Source: Mycolicibacterium litorale (lineage in GTDB: Bacteria > Actinomycetota > Actinomycetes > Mycobacteriales > Mycobacteriaceae). From it: a stretch of DNA of 64,000 bases. The notes under the pieces are model-generated. The model worked only from the letters and a program-made list of their open reading frames with translations. It was not told where the DNA came from and ran no database searches. Below, one piece after another: positions 36,424 to 45,408 of the stretch (within the stretch, counting starts at the first letter, position 1; each line of letters starts with the position of its first letter). The DNA is taken from assembly GCA_002007745.1 (NCBI GenBank), contig CP019882.1, positions 3,472,001 to 3,536,000 of the forward strand, in the 5' to 3' direction. The translations under genes were made by a program, and so were the position numbers.

Positions 36424-36692
36424 CCCGTCCCGTCGCTGGCGGCGGCCAGCAGCGAAACCAGGACGTCAGTGATCGGGGTCGGCAGTCCGTGCCCGGCGGC
36501 TTTGCGAACGACGACCCCGTTGCGCGGATATCCCATTCCAGTCGGCGGTGCGCTTCCCGAGTCGGGCCGGACCTCCATCCGGTCGCGGGGCGTGTGCCCG
36601 CACACCGTGACGGCACGGCCCGCGGTGTGCAACAGCGCGGCGACGGTGGCACCGATCGCCCCGGGACCGACGAGTGCTATCGAGGTGCCCAC
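36420..36692 (-). pseudogene. Internally deleted ketopantoate-reductase (PanE/ApbA-like) remnant
   Basis: An open frame of 90 residues from GTG 36692. The first about 30 residues are a Rossmann start, GTSIALVGPGAIGATVAALL, and the last about 35 are YPRNGVVVRKAAGHGLPTPI followed by TDVLVSLLAAASDG, which match the very end of PanE-family proteins. The about 200 residues normally between them are missing without breaking the frame. From memory, M. tuberculosis has a PanE-like gene (Rv2573) between aspS and Rv2574, absent there in this window. Confidence 0.55.
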
Positions 36693-36719
36693 GGCTTCCA
36701 ACGTACCTACGGTGAAACG

Positions 36720-37181
36720 ATGACCGAACCCTCGTTGCGCCGGGCGACCTCGTCGGACGCGCAGGCCATCGCGGAGCTCGTCGAGCGCGCCTACGACAAG
36801 TACGTCGCCCGCATCGGACGCAGACCCGCCCCGATGGACGCCGACCACGCCGGACTGATCGACACGGCGAACGTGTGGGTCCTGACGCATGGCGACCAAC
36901 TGCTCGCCAGCATGGTGACCTGCGTGATGGACGACCATCTACTGCTGGAATCCATCGCCGTCATCCCGGAGGCACAGGGTCGCGGGTACGGCGCGCTACT
37001 GCTGCGCCGCGCCGAGGACGACGCCCATGATGCCGGCCTGACGGAGGTCCGGCTCTACACCAATGCCGCGATGACCGAGAACGTCGCCATGTATCCGCGG
37101 TTCGGCTACGTGGAGACGCACCGCGCCGGTCAGGACGGCTTCCGCAGAGTCTTCTTCAGCAAGCGACTGTCGACCGACTAA
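36720..37181 (+). CDS. GNAT-family N-acetyltransferase
   Basis: 153 residues from ATG 36720. GNAT core: N-terminal LRRATSSDAQAIAELVERAY, central strand LLLESIAVIPEAQGRGYGALLLRR with the acetyl-CoA loop Q/RxxGxG/A as QGRGYG, and C-terminal NVAMYPRFGYVETHRAG. Substrate unknown. Divergent from the panE remnant; its last 4 bp overlap the convergent secreted-protein gene. Confidence 0.9.
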   Translation: MTEPSLRRATSSDAQAIAELVERAYDKYVARIGRRPAPMDADHAGLIDTANVWVLTHGDQLLASMVTCVMDDHLLLESIAVIPEAQGRGYGALLLRRAEDDAHDAGLTEVRLYTNAAMTENVAMYPRFGYVETHRAGQDGFRRVFFSKRLSTD

Positions 37182-37615
37182 GACGTCCACTGCGACAGGT
37201 AGCACTGCGGGCTGTACGGCGCATCCTGGGCAATGGCCACCTGACCGTCGATCGCGACCTCGCAATGCGCGTTGGGGGCGGCCTGACCGCCGTGCGTGGT
37301 GCTGGCCACCTGCAAGAACGCCCACTGCGGATCCTCGAGGGTGGTCTGGAAGACCCAGGGCGCATCCGGTGACACGCTGATGGTCTCGCGCTTCATGAAC
37401 CCGTCGGAATCGGCGTTGAACGCGGCCTTGCTCGGCGGCTGGGCGGTCAGGTAGGTGACGGTGAAGCTGTACGTGCCTCCCGTGGCGAGCGTGTAGGTCA
37501 CCTGATGTCCGGGCGCCGGATCGGCGCTCGACACCGCGTGCGTGGCTGCAACTCCGGCGGCCGCCAACACGAGCGCCGCCCCTACTTTTGCTGTCACTGT
37601 TCGCATACCGGCCAT
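37178..37615 (-). CDS. Secreted protein of unknown function
   Basis: 145 residues from ATG 37615 (ATG 37606, MRTVTAKVG, is an alternative). Sec signal peptide: basic start, hydrophobic [18 protein letters not shown], with likely cleavage after SSADPA. The mature part of about 110 residues has beta-strand character ([20 protein letters not shown]) and two cysteines (HCEVAIDGQ and QCYLSQW). It resembles a group of exported mycobacterial proteins of about 140 residues, but I cannot name a family. Confidence 0.75.
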   Translation of the reverse strand: MAGMRTVTAKVGAALVLAAAGVAATHAVSSADPAPGHQVTYTLATGGTYSFTVTYLTAQPPSKAAFNADSDGFMKRETISVSPDAPWVFQTTLEDPQWAFLQVASTTHGGQAAPNAHCEVAIDGQVAIAQDAPYSPQCYLSQWTS

Positions 37616-37682
37616 ATCGGCCACGCTACCGACACCGTTACGGATTGCCGCTTCACGACGACCACAGCGAATGAATGCCAGG

Positions 37683-37698
37683 TTAACAAGTTTGTCAC
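37683..37698. promoter_or_regulatory. Candidate GlnR box upstream of urtA
   Basis: TTAAC-N6-GTCAC, close to the actinobacterial GlnR pattern GTnAC-N6-GnAAC when read on the minus strand (GTGAC-N6-GTTAA). It lies 123 bp before the urtA start; a further GAAAC half-site is at 37715-37719. Nitrogen control of a urea importer is expected, but this site is inference. Confidence 0.35.
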
Positions 37699-37820
37699 AC
37701 ACAGATATTTCACAGAAACTTATTCGCTCTAACGTCCGGGGTCTACACCGCCGCGGGTCCCGACGTCCCTCCTGTCCGTCGGGGCCCAATGCTTGTCGTT
37801 TCCAAGATGAAAGGGCATTT

Positions 37821-39083
37821 ATGCAACTCCGACGTTCCACATTGTATCGGTCGGCATTGGCTGCGACGAGCGTTCTGGTCACCGCGGGCCTAGTGCTGTC
37901 CGGCTGCGGCAGCAAGGCGACCGAAAGCGACTCAGCAAAGTCTGAGTCCTGCGTGGACACCTCGGGCTCAAGCATCAAGGTGGGTTCGCTGAACTCCCTG
38001 TCGGGCACCATGGCGATCTCTGAGGTCACTGTGCGCGACTCCATCAAACTCGCCGTCGATGAGATCAACTCCAAAGGCGGGGTGATGGGCAAGCAGATCC
38101 AGATCGTCGGTGAGGACGGCGCATCGGACCCTGCGGTGTTCGCCCAGAAGGCCGAGAAGCTGATCAAGGACGACTGCGTGGCCGCGGTGTTCGGCGGCTG
38201 GACGTCCTCCAGTCGCAAGGCCATGCTGCCGGTGTTCGAGAGCAACAACTCGCTGCTCTACTACCCGGTGCAGTACGAGGGCCTGGAATCGTCGAAGAAC
38301 ATCTTCTACACCGGCGCCACCACCAACCAGCAGATCGTGCCCGCGCTGGACTACCTCAAGGAGAAGGGCATCAAGTCGCTGTACCTGGTGGGCAGCGACT
38401 ACGTGTTCCCGCAGACCGCCAACCGCATCATCAAGGCCTACGCCGGCGCCAACGGCATGGAGATCAAGGGTGAGGACTACACCCCGCTGGGCTCGACCGA
38501 CTTCTCCACCATCGTCAACAAGGTCCGCGCCTCCAACGCGGGCGCGGTGTTCAACACCCTCAACGGCGACTCCAATGTGGCGTTCTTCAAGGAGTACACC
38601 AATGCCGGCCTGACTCCGCAGAAGATGCCGGTGGTATCGGTGTCGATCGCCGAGGAAGAGGTGCAGGGCATCGGCGCGCAGAACATCGAGGGCCAGCTGA
38701 CCGCGTGGAACTACTACCAGACACTGGACAACCCGGTGAACAAGGCGTTCGTCGCGGCGTTCAAGCAGAAATACGGCGCCAACCGGGTGACCTCCGACCC
38801 GATGGAAGCGGCCTACGTGTCGGTCTACCTGTGGAAGAACACCGTTGAGAAGGCGAAGTCGTTCGACGTCAAGGCGATTCAAGACGCCGCGGGCGGAGTC
38901 ACCTTCGACGCGCCCGAGGGTCTGGTCACCATCGACGGCGAGAACCACCACATCACCAAGACCGCGCGGATCGGTGAGATCCACCCCGACGGCCTGATCT
39001 ACACCATTTGGCAGTCCCCCGGCCCGATCACGCCGGACCCGTACCTGAAGTCCTACCCGTGGGCCAAGGGTCTGTCGGGCTGA
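37821..39083 (+). CDS. urtA: Urea ABC transporter substrate-binding lipoprotein
   Basis: 420 residues from ATG 37821 with AAAGGG upstream. Lipoprotein signal: hydrophobic [17 protein letters not shown] with the lipobox LSGC, so it is anchored to the outer face of the membrane. The mature part is a type I periplasmic-binding fold of the UrtA group: [57 protein letters not shown] (shown in part) and [14 protein letters not shown]. First gene of urtABCDE. Confidence 0.95.
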   Translation: MQLRRSTLYRSALAATSVLVTAGLVLSGCGSKATESDSAKSESCVDTSGSSIKVGSLNSLSGTMAISEVTVRDSIKLAVDEINSKGGVMGKQIQIVGEDGASDPAVFAQKAEKLIKDDCVAAVFGGWTSSSRKAMLPVFESNNSLLYYPVQYEGLESSKNIFYTGATTNQQIVPALDYLKEKGIKSLYLVGSDYVFPQTANRIIKAYAGANGMEIKGEDYTPLGSTDFSTIVNKVRASNAGAVFNTLNGDSNVAFFKEYTNAGLTPQKMPVVSVSIAEEEVQGIGAQNIEGQLTAWNYYQTLDNPVNKAFVAAFKQKYGANRVTSDPMEAAYVSVYLWKNTVEKAKSFDVKAIQDAAGGVTFDAPEGLVTIDGENHHITKTARIGEIHPDGLIYTIWQSPGPITPDPYLKSYPWAKGLSG

Positions 39084-39118
39084 GCCGGGCGAGCGAAGCG
39101 ACGGGGAACTAACACAGC

Positions 39119-40003
39119 ATGGATGTCCTTGTCGGGCAGCTGGCGACAGGATTGAGCCTCGGCTCAATCCTGTTGCTGGCGGCACTGGGGCTGTCACTGA
39201 CCTTCGGCCAGATGGGCGTCATCAACATGGCGCACGGCGAGTTCATCATGGTCGGCTGTTACACCGCCTTCGTCGTGCAGAAGGTGATCGCCAACGCGGG
39301 CGCCTCACTGCTGGTATCGCTGATCGTGGGGTTCGCCGTCGGCGGCCTGCTCGGAGTTCTGTTGGAGGTCACGCTGATTCAGCGGATGTACGACCGCCCG
39401 CTGGACACCCTGCTGGTCACCTTCGGTGTCGGCCTGATCCTGCAGCAGGCCGCCCGCAGCATCTTCGGTGCGCCCGCAGTGAACGTGACCGCGCCGTCCT
39501 GGCTGTCCGGCGGGGTGGAGATCCTCGGCGCGGTGGTGCCCAAGACCCGCATCTTCATCCTCGTGCTCGCGGTCGTGTGCGTCGTGGCGCTGGCGTCGGT
39601 GCTCAAATTGAGCCCGATGGGGCGACGGATCAGGGCAGTCGTGCAGAACCGCGACCTGGCCGAGACCAGTGGGATCTCGAGTCGCAAGACCGACATCACC
39701 ACCTTCTTCATCGGCTCAGGCCTGGCCAGCGTCGCAGGTGTCGCACTCACCTTGATCGGGTCGACCAGTTCGACGATCGGACAGAGCTATCTGATCGACG
39801 CGTTCCTGGTCGTGGTGGTCGGTGGACTGGGACAGATCAAGGGCACGGTGATCGCCGCATTCGCGCTGGGCCTGCTGAACTCGTTCACCGAGTACAGCAC
39901 CACCGCGTCACTGGCCAAGGTGATCGTGTTCGTGGCGATCGTCATCTTCCTGCAAGTCCGACCACAGGGGCTGTTCACCGTGCGGACAAGGAGTTTGGTA
40001 TGA
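39119..40003 (+). CDS. urtB: Urea ABC transporter permease UrtB
   Basis: 294 residues from ATG 39119, 35 bp after urtA. LivH-type branched-chain-family permease with about eight membrane helices: LGLSLTFGQMGVINMAHGEF near the N-terminus and VVVGGLGQIKGTVIAAFALGL near the C-terminus are standard. It forms the channel with UrtC. The stop overlaps the start of urtC (ATGA at 40000-40003). Confidence 0.95.
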   Translation: MDVLVGQLATGLSLGSILLLAALGLSLTFGQMGVINMAHGEFIMVGCYTAFVVQKVIANAGASLLVSLIVGFAVGGLLGVLLEVTLIQRMYDRPLDTLLVTFGVGLILQQAARSIFGAPAVNVTAPSWLSGGVEILGAVVPKTRIFILVLAVVCVVALASVLKLSPMGRRIRAVVQNRDLAETSGISSRKTDITTFFIGSGLASVAGVALTLIGSTSSTIGQSYLIDAFLVVVVGGLGQIKGTVIAAFALGLLNSFTEYSTTASLAKVIVFVAIVIFLQVRPQGLFTVRTRSLV

Positions 40004-41106
40004 GAACCGTCCTGGGCCGGTGGCAGACCTGGGTAGGCTTCGCAGTCGCGGCGGTGTTGTTGTTCGGCGTGGCGCCCGCGGTGTTGAGCAGCTTCCGGCT
40101 CGGCCTGCTGGGCCAGTACCTCTGCTACGCGATCGTGGCCGCCGGCATCGGGCTGGCCTGGGGCCGCGGCGGCATGCTCACCCTCGGCCAGGGCGTGTTC
40201 TTCGGGCTGGGCGCGTACATGATGGGAATGCACCTCAAGATCGCCGACGCCGAGATTCGCAAGCAGGCCGTACCGGATTTCATGCAGATCGCCGGTATCC
40301 CTGCGCTGCCGTCGTATTGGCAGCCGTTCTCCTCGGCCGCCTTCACCCTGTTCGCCATCGTCGTGATCCCGACCGGCATCGCGGCGCTGTTGGGTCTCGG
40401 TGTCTTCAAACGCAGAGTCAAGGGCGCGTACTTCGCGATCCTGTCCCAAGCCCTGGCGGCGGCCCTGGCCATCCTGCTCGTCGGCCAGTCGACACTGGGC
40501 GGCAGCAACGGGCTCAACGGTTTCCGGACGTTCTTCGGATTCAAGTTGTCCGACCCGGTGAACCGGCAGATGCTGTACTTCATCGCCGCCGGCACGCTGT
40601 TGGTGGTCGTCGCCGTGGTGCGCCAGCTGATGCAGAGCCGCTATGGCGAACTGCTCGTCGCGGTGCGCGACGGTGAGGAACGGGTGCGCTTTCTGGGCTA
40701 CGACCCCGCCACCATCAAGGTGGTCGCCTACACGGCGGCCGCACTGTTCGCCAGCGTGGCCGGCGCACTGTTCGCACCGATCATCGGGTTCATCACCCCC
40801 GCCCAGGTGGGTGTGGTCCCCTCCATAGCCTTCCTGATCGGCGTCGCGATCGGCGGCCGCACCACCCTGCTCGGACCGGTACTCGGCGCCATCGGGGTGG
40901 CGTGGGCGCAAACGGCGTTCTCCGAACGGTTCCCGTCCGGCTGGACCTATGCCCAAGGTCTGCTGTTCATCATCGTCGTCGGCTTCTTCCCCGCCGGGCT
41001 GGCCGGTGTGGGTGCGTTGCTGCGCCGCCGCCGGGCCAAGTCCCCCGCACCCGACGACGAGCCAGACCCACGAACGGAATCCGAGAAAGTGGGTGCCGCG
41101 ACATGA
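40000..41106 (+). CDS. urtC: Urea ABC transporter permease UrtC
   Basis: 368 residues from ATG 40000, coupled to urtB by a 4-bp overlap. LivM-type permease with the block GRGGMLTLGQGVFFGLGAYM near residue 55 and FKRRVKGAYFAILSQALAAA near 145, then ASVAGALFAPIIGFITPAQV. The C-terminal tail is cytoplasmic and charged (KSPAPDDEPDPRTESEK). Coupled to urtD by ATGA at 41103-41106. Confidence 0.95.
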   Translation: MRTVLGRWQTWVGFAVAAVLLFGVAPAVLSSFRLGLLGQYLCYAIVAAGIGLAWGRGGMLTLGQGVFFGLGAYMMGMHLKIADAEIRKQAVPDFMQIAGIPALPSYWQPFSSAAFTLFAIVVIPTGIAALLGLGVFKRRVKGAYFAILSQALAAALAILLVGQSTLGGSNGLNGFRTFFGFKLSDPVNRQMLYFIAAGTLLVVVAVVRQLMQSRYGELLVAVRDGEERVRFLGYDPATIKVVAYTAAALFASVAGALFAPIIGFITPAQVGVVPSIAFLIGVAIGGRTTLLGPVLGAIGVAWAQTAFSERFPSGWTYAQGLLFIIVVGFFPAGLAGVGALLRRRRAKSPAPDDEPDPRTESEKVGAAT

Positions 41107-41909
41107 CCGAGGTCGCCGAACCGGTGGCCGGCGGCAACGTCGGCATGGGCAGCGAGTATCTCGAGGTCCGGGGCCTGACCGTCGACTTCGACGGGTTCAA
41201 GGCTGTCAACGGGGTTGACCTGACGTTGTTCCAAGGAGACCTGCGCTTCCTGATCGGGCCCAACGGCGCCGGCAAGACCACCGTCATCGACGCGATCACC
41301 GGCCTGGTGCCCGCCACCGGGTCGATCAGCAAGTCGGGCGTGGACCTGCTGGGCAAGAAGGTTCATCAAATCGCCCGGCTCGGTGTCGGACGAACCTTCC
41401 AGACCGCCAGTGTCTTCGAGCAGCTGACCGTGTTGCAGAACCTCGACATCGCCGCCGGGGCCGGCAGATCGTGGTGGACGCTGCTGCGCCGGCGCCACTC
41501 CGTCCTGCCGATCATCGAAGAGGCGCTGGACACCATCGGCCTGGCCGAGCTGGCCGACCGACCGGCCGGCGTGCTGGCCCACGGCCAGAAGCAGTGGCTC
41601 GAGATCGGGATGCTGCTGGTGCAGAACGCCGACGTGCTGCTGCTCGACGAGCCGGTCGCCGGGATGAGCGGGGAGGAGCGGGAAGAGACCGGAAACCTGT
41701 TGCGGCGCATCGGCTCCTCTCGAACCGTCGTCGTCGTCGAACACGACATGGACTTCATGCGGGCGTTCGCCACCTCGGTGACGGTGCTGGCCCGCGGGCA
41801 GGTCATCGCCGAAGGGTCGGTGGCCGAGGTACAGGCCAACCCGAAGGTGCAGGAGGTCTACCTCGGCACCGCAGCGGCGGGTACATCCGACTTGGAGGCC
41901 GGCGAATAG
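41103..41909 (+). CDS. urtD: Urea ABC transporter ATPase UrtD
   Basis: 268 residues from ATG 41103. ABC ATPase of the LivG kind: Walker A GPNGAGKTT, Q-loop in GRTFQTASVFEQLTVLQN, the signature replaced by AHGQKQWLEIG (as is usual in UrtD, where LSGGQ is degenerate), Walker B VLLLDEPVAGM and the H-loop VVVEHDMDFMR. Its stop overlaps the urtE start by one base. Confidence 0.95.
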   Translation: MTEVAEPVAGGNVGMGSEYLEVRGLTVDFDGFKAVNGVDLTLFQGDLRFLIGPNGAGKTTVIDAITGLVPATGSISKSGVDLLGKKVHQIARLGVGRTFQTASVFEQLTVLQNLDIAAGAGRSWWTLLRRRHSVLPIIEEALDTIGLAELADRPAGVLAHGQKQWLEIGMLLVQNADVLLLDEPVAGMSGEEREETGNLLRRIGSSRTVVVVEHDMDFMRAFATSVTVLARGQVIAEGSVAEVQANPKVQEVYLGTAAAGTSDLEAGE

Positions 41910-42601
41910 TGTTGCAGCTCATCGACGTCCACACCGGCTACGGCCGGTCGCAAGTGATCCACGGCGTCAGTATCGAGGTGCCCGCCGACGGCGTGGCAGC
42001 GGTGATGGGACACAACGGCGCAGGCAAGACCACCCTGCTGCGCGCCGCCGTCGGCTTGCTGAAGTGCGCCTCCGGCAAGGTGTTGCTGCACGGCGAGGAC
42101 GTCACCCGGCTGCGGCCCAGCTCCCGGGTGGCTCGCGGGCTGGCCTACGTGCCGCAGGGCCAACAGTCGTTCGGCCAGTTGACCACGGCGGAGAACCTTC
42201 AGGTCGTCGCCGACGGCCGTAAGAACGGCAAGCAGCTGATCGACGAACAGCTCGACTTGTTCCCCGCCCTCAAGGAATTGCTGACCCGGCGGGCCGGACT
42301 GCTCTCCGGCGGCCAGCGCCAACAGCTGGCCATCGCCCGCGCGCTGATCACCAGCCCCAAGATCCTGATCCTCGACGAACCGACCGAAGGCATCCAGCCG
42401 TCGGTGGTCGCCGAGATCGAGGCGGCCATCACCGCATTGACCCGCCGCGGCGATCTCGGCGTGCTGCTGGTGGAACAGCACATCGGGTTCGCGCTGGAAT
42501 CGGCGCAGCAGTACTACATTCTCGAGTCCGGCCGGGTGACGTCCAGCGGAACCGGCGGATCCGCTTCGGAAGCCGACGTGCGGGCGGCGATGGCGATCTG
42601 A
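41909..42601 (+). CDS. urtE: Urea ABC transporter ATPase UrtE
   Basis: 230 residues from GTG 41909 (VLQLIDVHTGYG). LivF-type ABC ATPase: Walker A GHNGAGKTTLL, Q-loop AYVPQGQQSFGQLTTAENLQ, signature LLSGGQRQQLAIARAL, Walker B ILILDEPTEGIQP, H-loop LLVEQHIGF. The GQQSF and EGIQP sequences are those of UrtE rather than LivF. Last gene of the operon; no urease genes are in the window. Confidence 0.95.
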   Translation: MLQLIDVHTGYGRSQVIHGVSIEVPADGVAAVMGHNGAGKTTLLRAAVGLLKCASGKVLLHGEDVTRLRPSSRVARGLAYVPQGQQSFGQLTTAENLQVVADGRKNGKQLIDEQLDLFPALKELLTRRAGLLSGGQRQQLAIARALITSPKILILDEPTEGIQPSVVAEIEAAITALTRRGDLGVLLVEQHIGFALESAQQYYILESGRVTSSGTGGSASEADVRAAMAI

Positions 42602-42693
42602 GGCCGGCCCGCGCTGCTGTCCCGATCTACACTTTCGACGTGAGCTACGTCACGACGATGAACAAACTCGCCGCCCCTGGCGTCCTTGGTTAA

Positions 42694-43776
42694 GTGACCA
42701 ACCGTTCGCGCTGGGGAATGAACGCTGCCGTGAGTCGGCGGTCGGTACTGATCGGGATGGGCGCCGTGGGCGCCTTCCTGGCCGCCGATCTCGGTGCCGT
42801 CGCCTACGCCAACAAGTGGATAGGTTCCGGTGCCCCACGCAAGACGTTCCTGGACGGATTCCTGACCGTCTACGGGCCTCAACTCGGCTTTCGCAAGAAC
42901 CACGCCAAAGGCGTCGTTGTCACCGGCTATTTCGAGAGCAACGGAAACGGACAGGAGCTCAGCCGCGCGGCAGTGTTCCGCCCCGGAAAATTTCCCGTCG
43001 TCGGCCGCTTCTCGCTGTCCGGTGGCGACGCCCACGTGGCCGACGCGCCAGGTGCCGCCCGTGGTCTCGGGCTGGCATTCGGCTTCCCCGAGAGCTGGCA
43101 ATGGCGCACCGCGATGCTCAACCTTCCGGTCTTTCCCGACGCCACCCCGCGCGGCTTCTACGACCGGCTACTCGCGTCCAAGGTCGTCCCGGGCACCGGC
43201 GCACCCGATCCCGCGGCGATGAAGGCATTTCTGGCCGCCCACCCCGAGACGGCGGCCGCGATGGCCATCATCAAGAAGCAGCCGCCGGCAATAGGCTTCG
43301 GCGACAGCACATTCCGCGGCCTCAACGTTTTCTACTTCGTCAACGAATCCGGTGTCCGCACGCCGGTGCGGTGGTCATTCGTGCCGCAGCAGACGACGGC
43401 GCCGAAGCCACGGGGCGGCGACCCCAACGGTTTGTTCGACGCGGTGGTCCGCCAACTTCGCGGCGGCCCGCTGCGCTGGCACATGGTGGTGACGGTCGGC
43501 AATCCCGGCGACCCGGTGACCGATGCGACGCAGCCCTGGCCCGATGACCGGCGCACCATCGACGTCGGCCTGCTCACGCTCACCTCGGCAGAGACCGAGG
43601 CCCGCGGCAACGCCCGCGACATCAACTTCGATCCGTTGACCCTGCCCGACGGCATCGAGCCGTCCGACGATCCGCTGCTGTCGGCGCGGTCCGACGTCTA
43701 CGCGGCCTCCTACCGGCAGCGCACCGGGGAGCCGAAATCGCCGTCGGCGGTGCAGGTGCAGGAGGTCAGCGCATGA
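42694..43776 (+). CDS. Tat-exported small catalase-related peroxidase
   Basis: 360 residues from GTG 42694 (ATG 42718 is a plausible alternative). Twin-arginine signal: SRRSVLIGMGAVGAFLAADL. The mature part is the minimal catalase core (SrpA-like, no C-terminal flavodoxin domain): KNHAKGVVVTGYFESNGNGQ carries the distal His, GRFSLSGGDAHVADAPGAARGL, then FRGLNVFYFVNESG, with the expected proximal region lacking long extra domains. Exported with folded haem. Its stop overlaps the cytochrome b561 start (ATGA at 43773-43776), so both subunits are made together. Confidence 0.88.
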   Translation: MTNRSRWGMNAAVSRRSVLIGMGAVGAFLAADLGAVAYANKWIGSGAPRKTFLDGFLTVYGPQLGFRKNHAKGVVVTGYFESNGNGQELSRAAVFRPGKFPVVGRFSLSGGDAHVADAPGAARGLGLAFGFPESWQWRTAMLNLPVFPDATPRGFYDRLLASKVVPGTGAPDPAAMKAFLAAHPETAAAMAIIKKQPPAIGFGDSTFRGLNVFYFVNESGVRTPVRWSFVPQQTTAPKPRGGDPNGLFDAVVRQLRGGPLRWHMVVTVGNPGDPVTDATQPWPDDRRTIDVGLLTLTSAETEARGNARDINFDPLTLPDGIEPSDDPLLSARSDVYAASYRQRTGEPKSPSAVQVQEVSA

Positions 43777-44363
43777 CCGAGGTCCACCGGTATCCGATCC
43801 GCACCCGGGTGTTGCACTGGCTCACCGCGGTTCTGGTGTTCAGCGCGCTGTTCGTCGGGTTCGTGATGGTCAACTCGCTCGCCAGCTACGGCGCCCTGGT
43901 GCGCGTACACATGACTCTCGGAGTGCTGATCCTCGTCGTTGTGGTGGTGCGCGCAGCCAATCGCTTCACCCATCGCACCCCGGCGCTGCCGGCCACGGTC
44001 GGGTCGGTCGAACACAAACTGGTCGTCGGATCCGAACTCGGGTTGTACGCGCTGATGCTGGCCCAGCCGCTGATCGGATGGGCGATGGTCTCCGCCGGTG
44101 GCCGGCCCATCGTGGTATTCGGCGCGATTCACCTGCCGCGCATCGCGCCGTTCGACGCGGACCTGTACTTCTTTCTGCGGCAAGCCCACTCGGTCCTTGC
44201 CTACTTGCTGGTGCTGACGATCGCGGCGCACGTGTCGGCGGTGTTGCTCCACACCCTGACCCTGCGGGACCGAATGTTGAGCAGGATGACGTTCGGTCGC
44301 GACGCAATCGAGCAGAAAGGCGCCCCCAGCGAAGACCGGGAAGGCATCATGACTGTCGACTGA
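43773..44363 (+). CDS. Cytochrome b561 membrane protein
   Basis: 196 residues from ATG 43773. Four membrane helices with the usual haem-b histidines: RVLHWLTAVLVFSALFVGFV, RVHMTLGVLILVVVVVRAAN, QAHSVLAYLLVLTIAAHVSA. Bacterial b561 family, taking electrons from quinol. Coupled to the catalase-like gene, so it may donate electrons to it (a membrane quinol peroxidase); the pairing is known in other bacteria, the function here is inferred. Confidence 0.9.
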   Translation: MTEVHRYPIRTRVLHWLTAVLVFSALFVGFVMVNSLASYGALVRVHMTLGVLILVVVVVRAANRFTHRTPALPATVGSVEHKLVVGSELGLYALMLAQPLIGWAMVSAGGRPIVVFGAIHLPRIAPFDADLYFFLRQAHSVLAYLLVLTIAAHVSAVLLHTLTLRDRMLSRMTFGRDAIEQKGAPSEDREGIMTVD

Positions 44364-44370
44364 CAGGAGC

Positions 44371-45408
44371 ATGATGCGGCGGGTCCAGATGGTGGCGGCG
44401 TGCGCCCTGGCGGGAGCGACGCTGCTCGCCGCCCCGGGCGGCACCGCTGGCGCGTGCGCGTGTGGCGGCATAGTCAGTGCCGACCTCGATGCACGAGTCA
44501 CCGGCGAGCAGAGTCTGGTGGCACTCGACGGCAACGTCGAGACCATCGTCATGCGTCTAGACGTCGACTCCGTGGCCGACAACGCTGCGCTGATCATTCC
44601 CACCCCCACTCCGGCGACCGCCACCCAGGCCGGTCCCGCGATCTTCACCGAACTCGAGCGGCTGACCGCGCCGCGGATCGAACGTCGCGGCAGCGGCCGG
44701 TCAGATCTCGACGAAGCGGGTCCCGCGCTGGGAAGCGCCCCGACTGTGGTGGCACAGGTTCAACTCGGCCCCTTGGAAGCCACCACCCTGACCGGGGGTG
44801 ATCTCACCGGGGTGCGCGGCTGGCTGGACGGGCACGGGTACACGATGCGGCCTGAGGTGAGCGCCCAACTGCAGCCCTACCTCAGCCAGGGTTGGTCCTT
44901 CGTGGCGATGCGGCTGACCGCCGACTTGCCGCTCAACGGTCAGCTGGACCCGGTTCGCCTGGACTTCGCCTCCGAGCGGCTGGTCTACCCGATGCGAATG
45001 TCGGCTGCTGCGAAAGATACTCAGCGGGTGGTGATCTACACCCTCGCCCAGCACCGGATGCAGCGAACGGACGCCGACGCCTCGGGACAGGACGTCACCG
45101 TCGACTACGCCGGCAGGGTCGCGGGCCGCACCAGCGACACGACCCTGACCGAACTGGCCGCCAAGAATCCGTATCTGACCAGAATCTCGACCACCATCAC
45201 AGCCCCCGCGTCGATCACCTCGGATTTCACCTTCGGGCCCGCACCGACTGACGATCCTTACCAACGAGTGATCGGGGCCGAGCCCGATGACGGCGATATC
45301 GGGGCACTTCTGCTGACAATCGCGGCCTCAGGACTGGTCATCGTGGTGTCGGCGGCGGTCGGTGTCTTCCTGATCGTGCGGCATCGCCGACGCGCACGGT
45401 CCAGCTGA
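44371..45408 (+). CDS. DUF2330 secreted/membrane-anchored protein
   Basis: 345 residues from ATG 44371, 7 bp after the cytochrome gene. Signal peptide (MVAACALAGATLLAAPGGTA) leading into the DUF2330 mark ACACGGIVSADLDARVTGEQ with a Cys-x-Cys at the mature N-terminus. About 250 residues of beta-rich ectodomain follow, then a C-terminal membrane helix (LLLTIAASGLVIVVSAAVGV) and a basic tail, so it faces outside and is anchored at its end. Function unknown; gene order suggests a role with the peroxidase/cytochrome pair. Confidence 0.85.
   Translation: MMRRVQMVAACALAGATLLAAPGGTAGACACGGIVSADLDARVTGEQSLVALDGNVETIVMRLDVDSVADNAALIIPTPTPATATQAGPAIFTELERLTAPRIERRGSGRSDLDEAGPALGSAPTVVAQVQLGPLEATTLTGGDLTGVRGWLDGHGYTMRPEVSAQLQPYLSQGWSFVAMRLTADLPLNGQLDPVRLDFASERLVYPMRMSAAAKDTQRVVIYTLAQHRMQRTDADASGQDVTVDYAGRVAGRTSDTTLTELAAKNPYLTRISTTITAPASITSDFTFGPAPTDDPYQRVIGAEPDDGDIGALLLTIAASGLVIVVSAAVGVFLIVRHRRRARSS

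Noticed and set aside
39084..39118. Terminator between urtA and urtB
   Set aside because: The 35-bp gap has no convincing hairpin; the genes belong to one operon.
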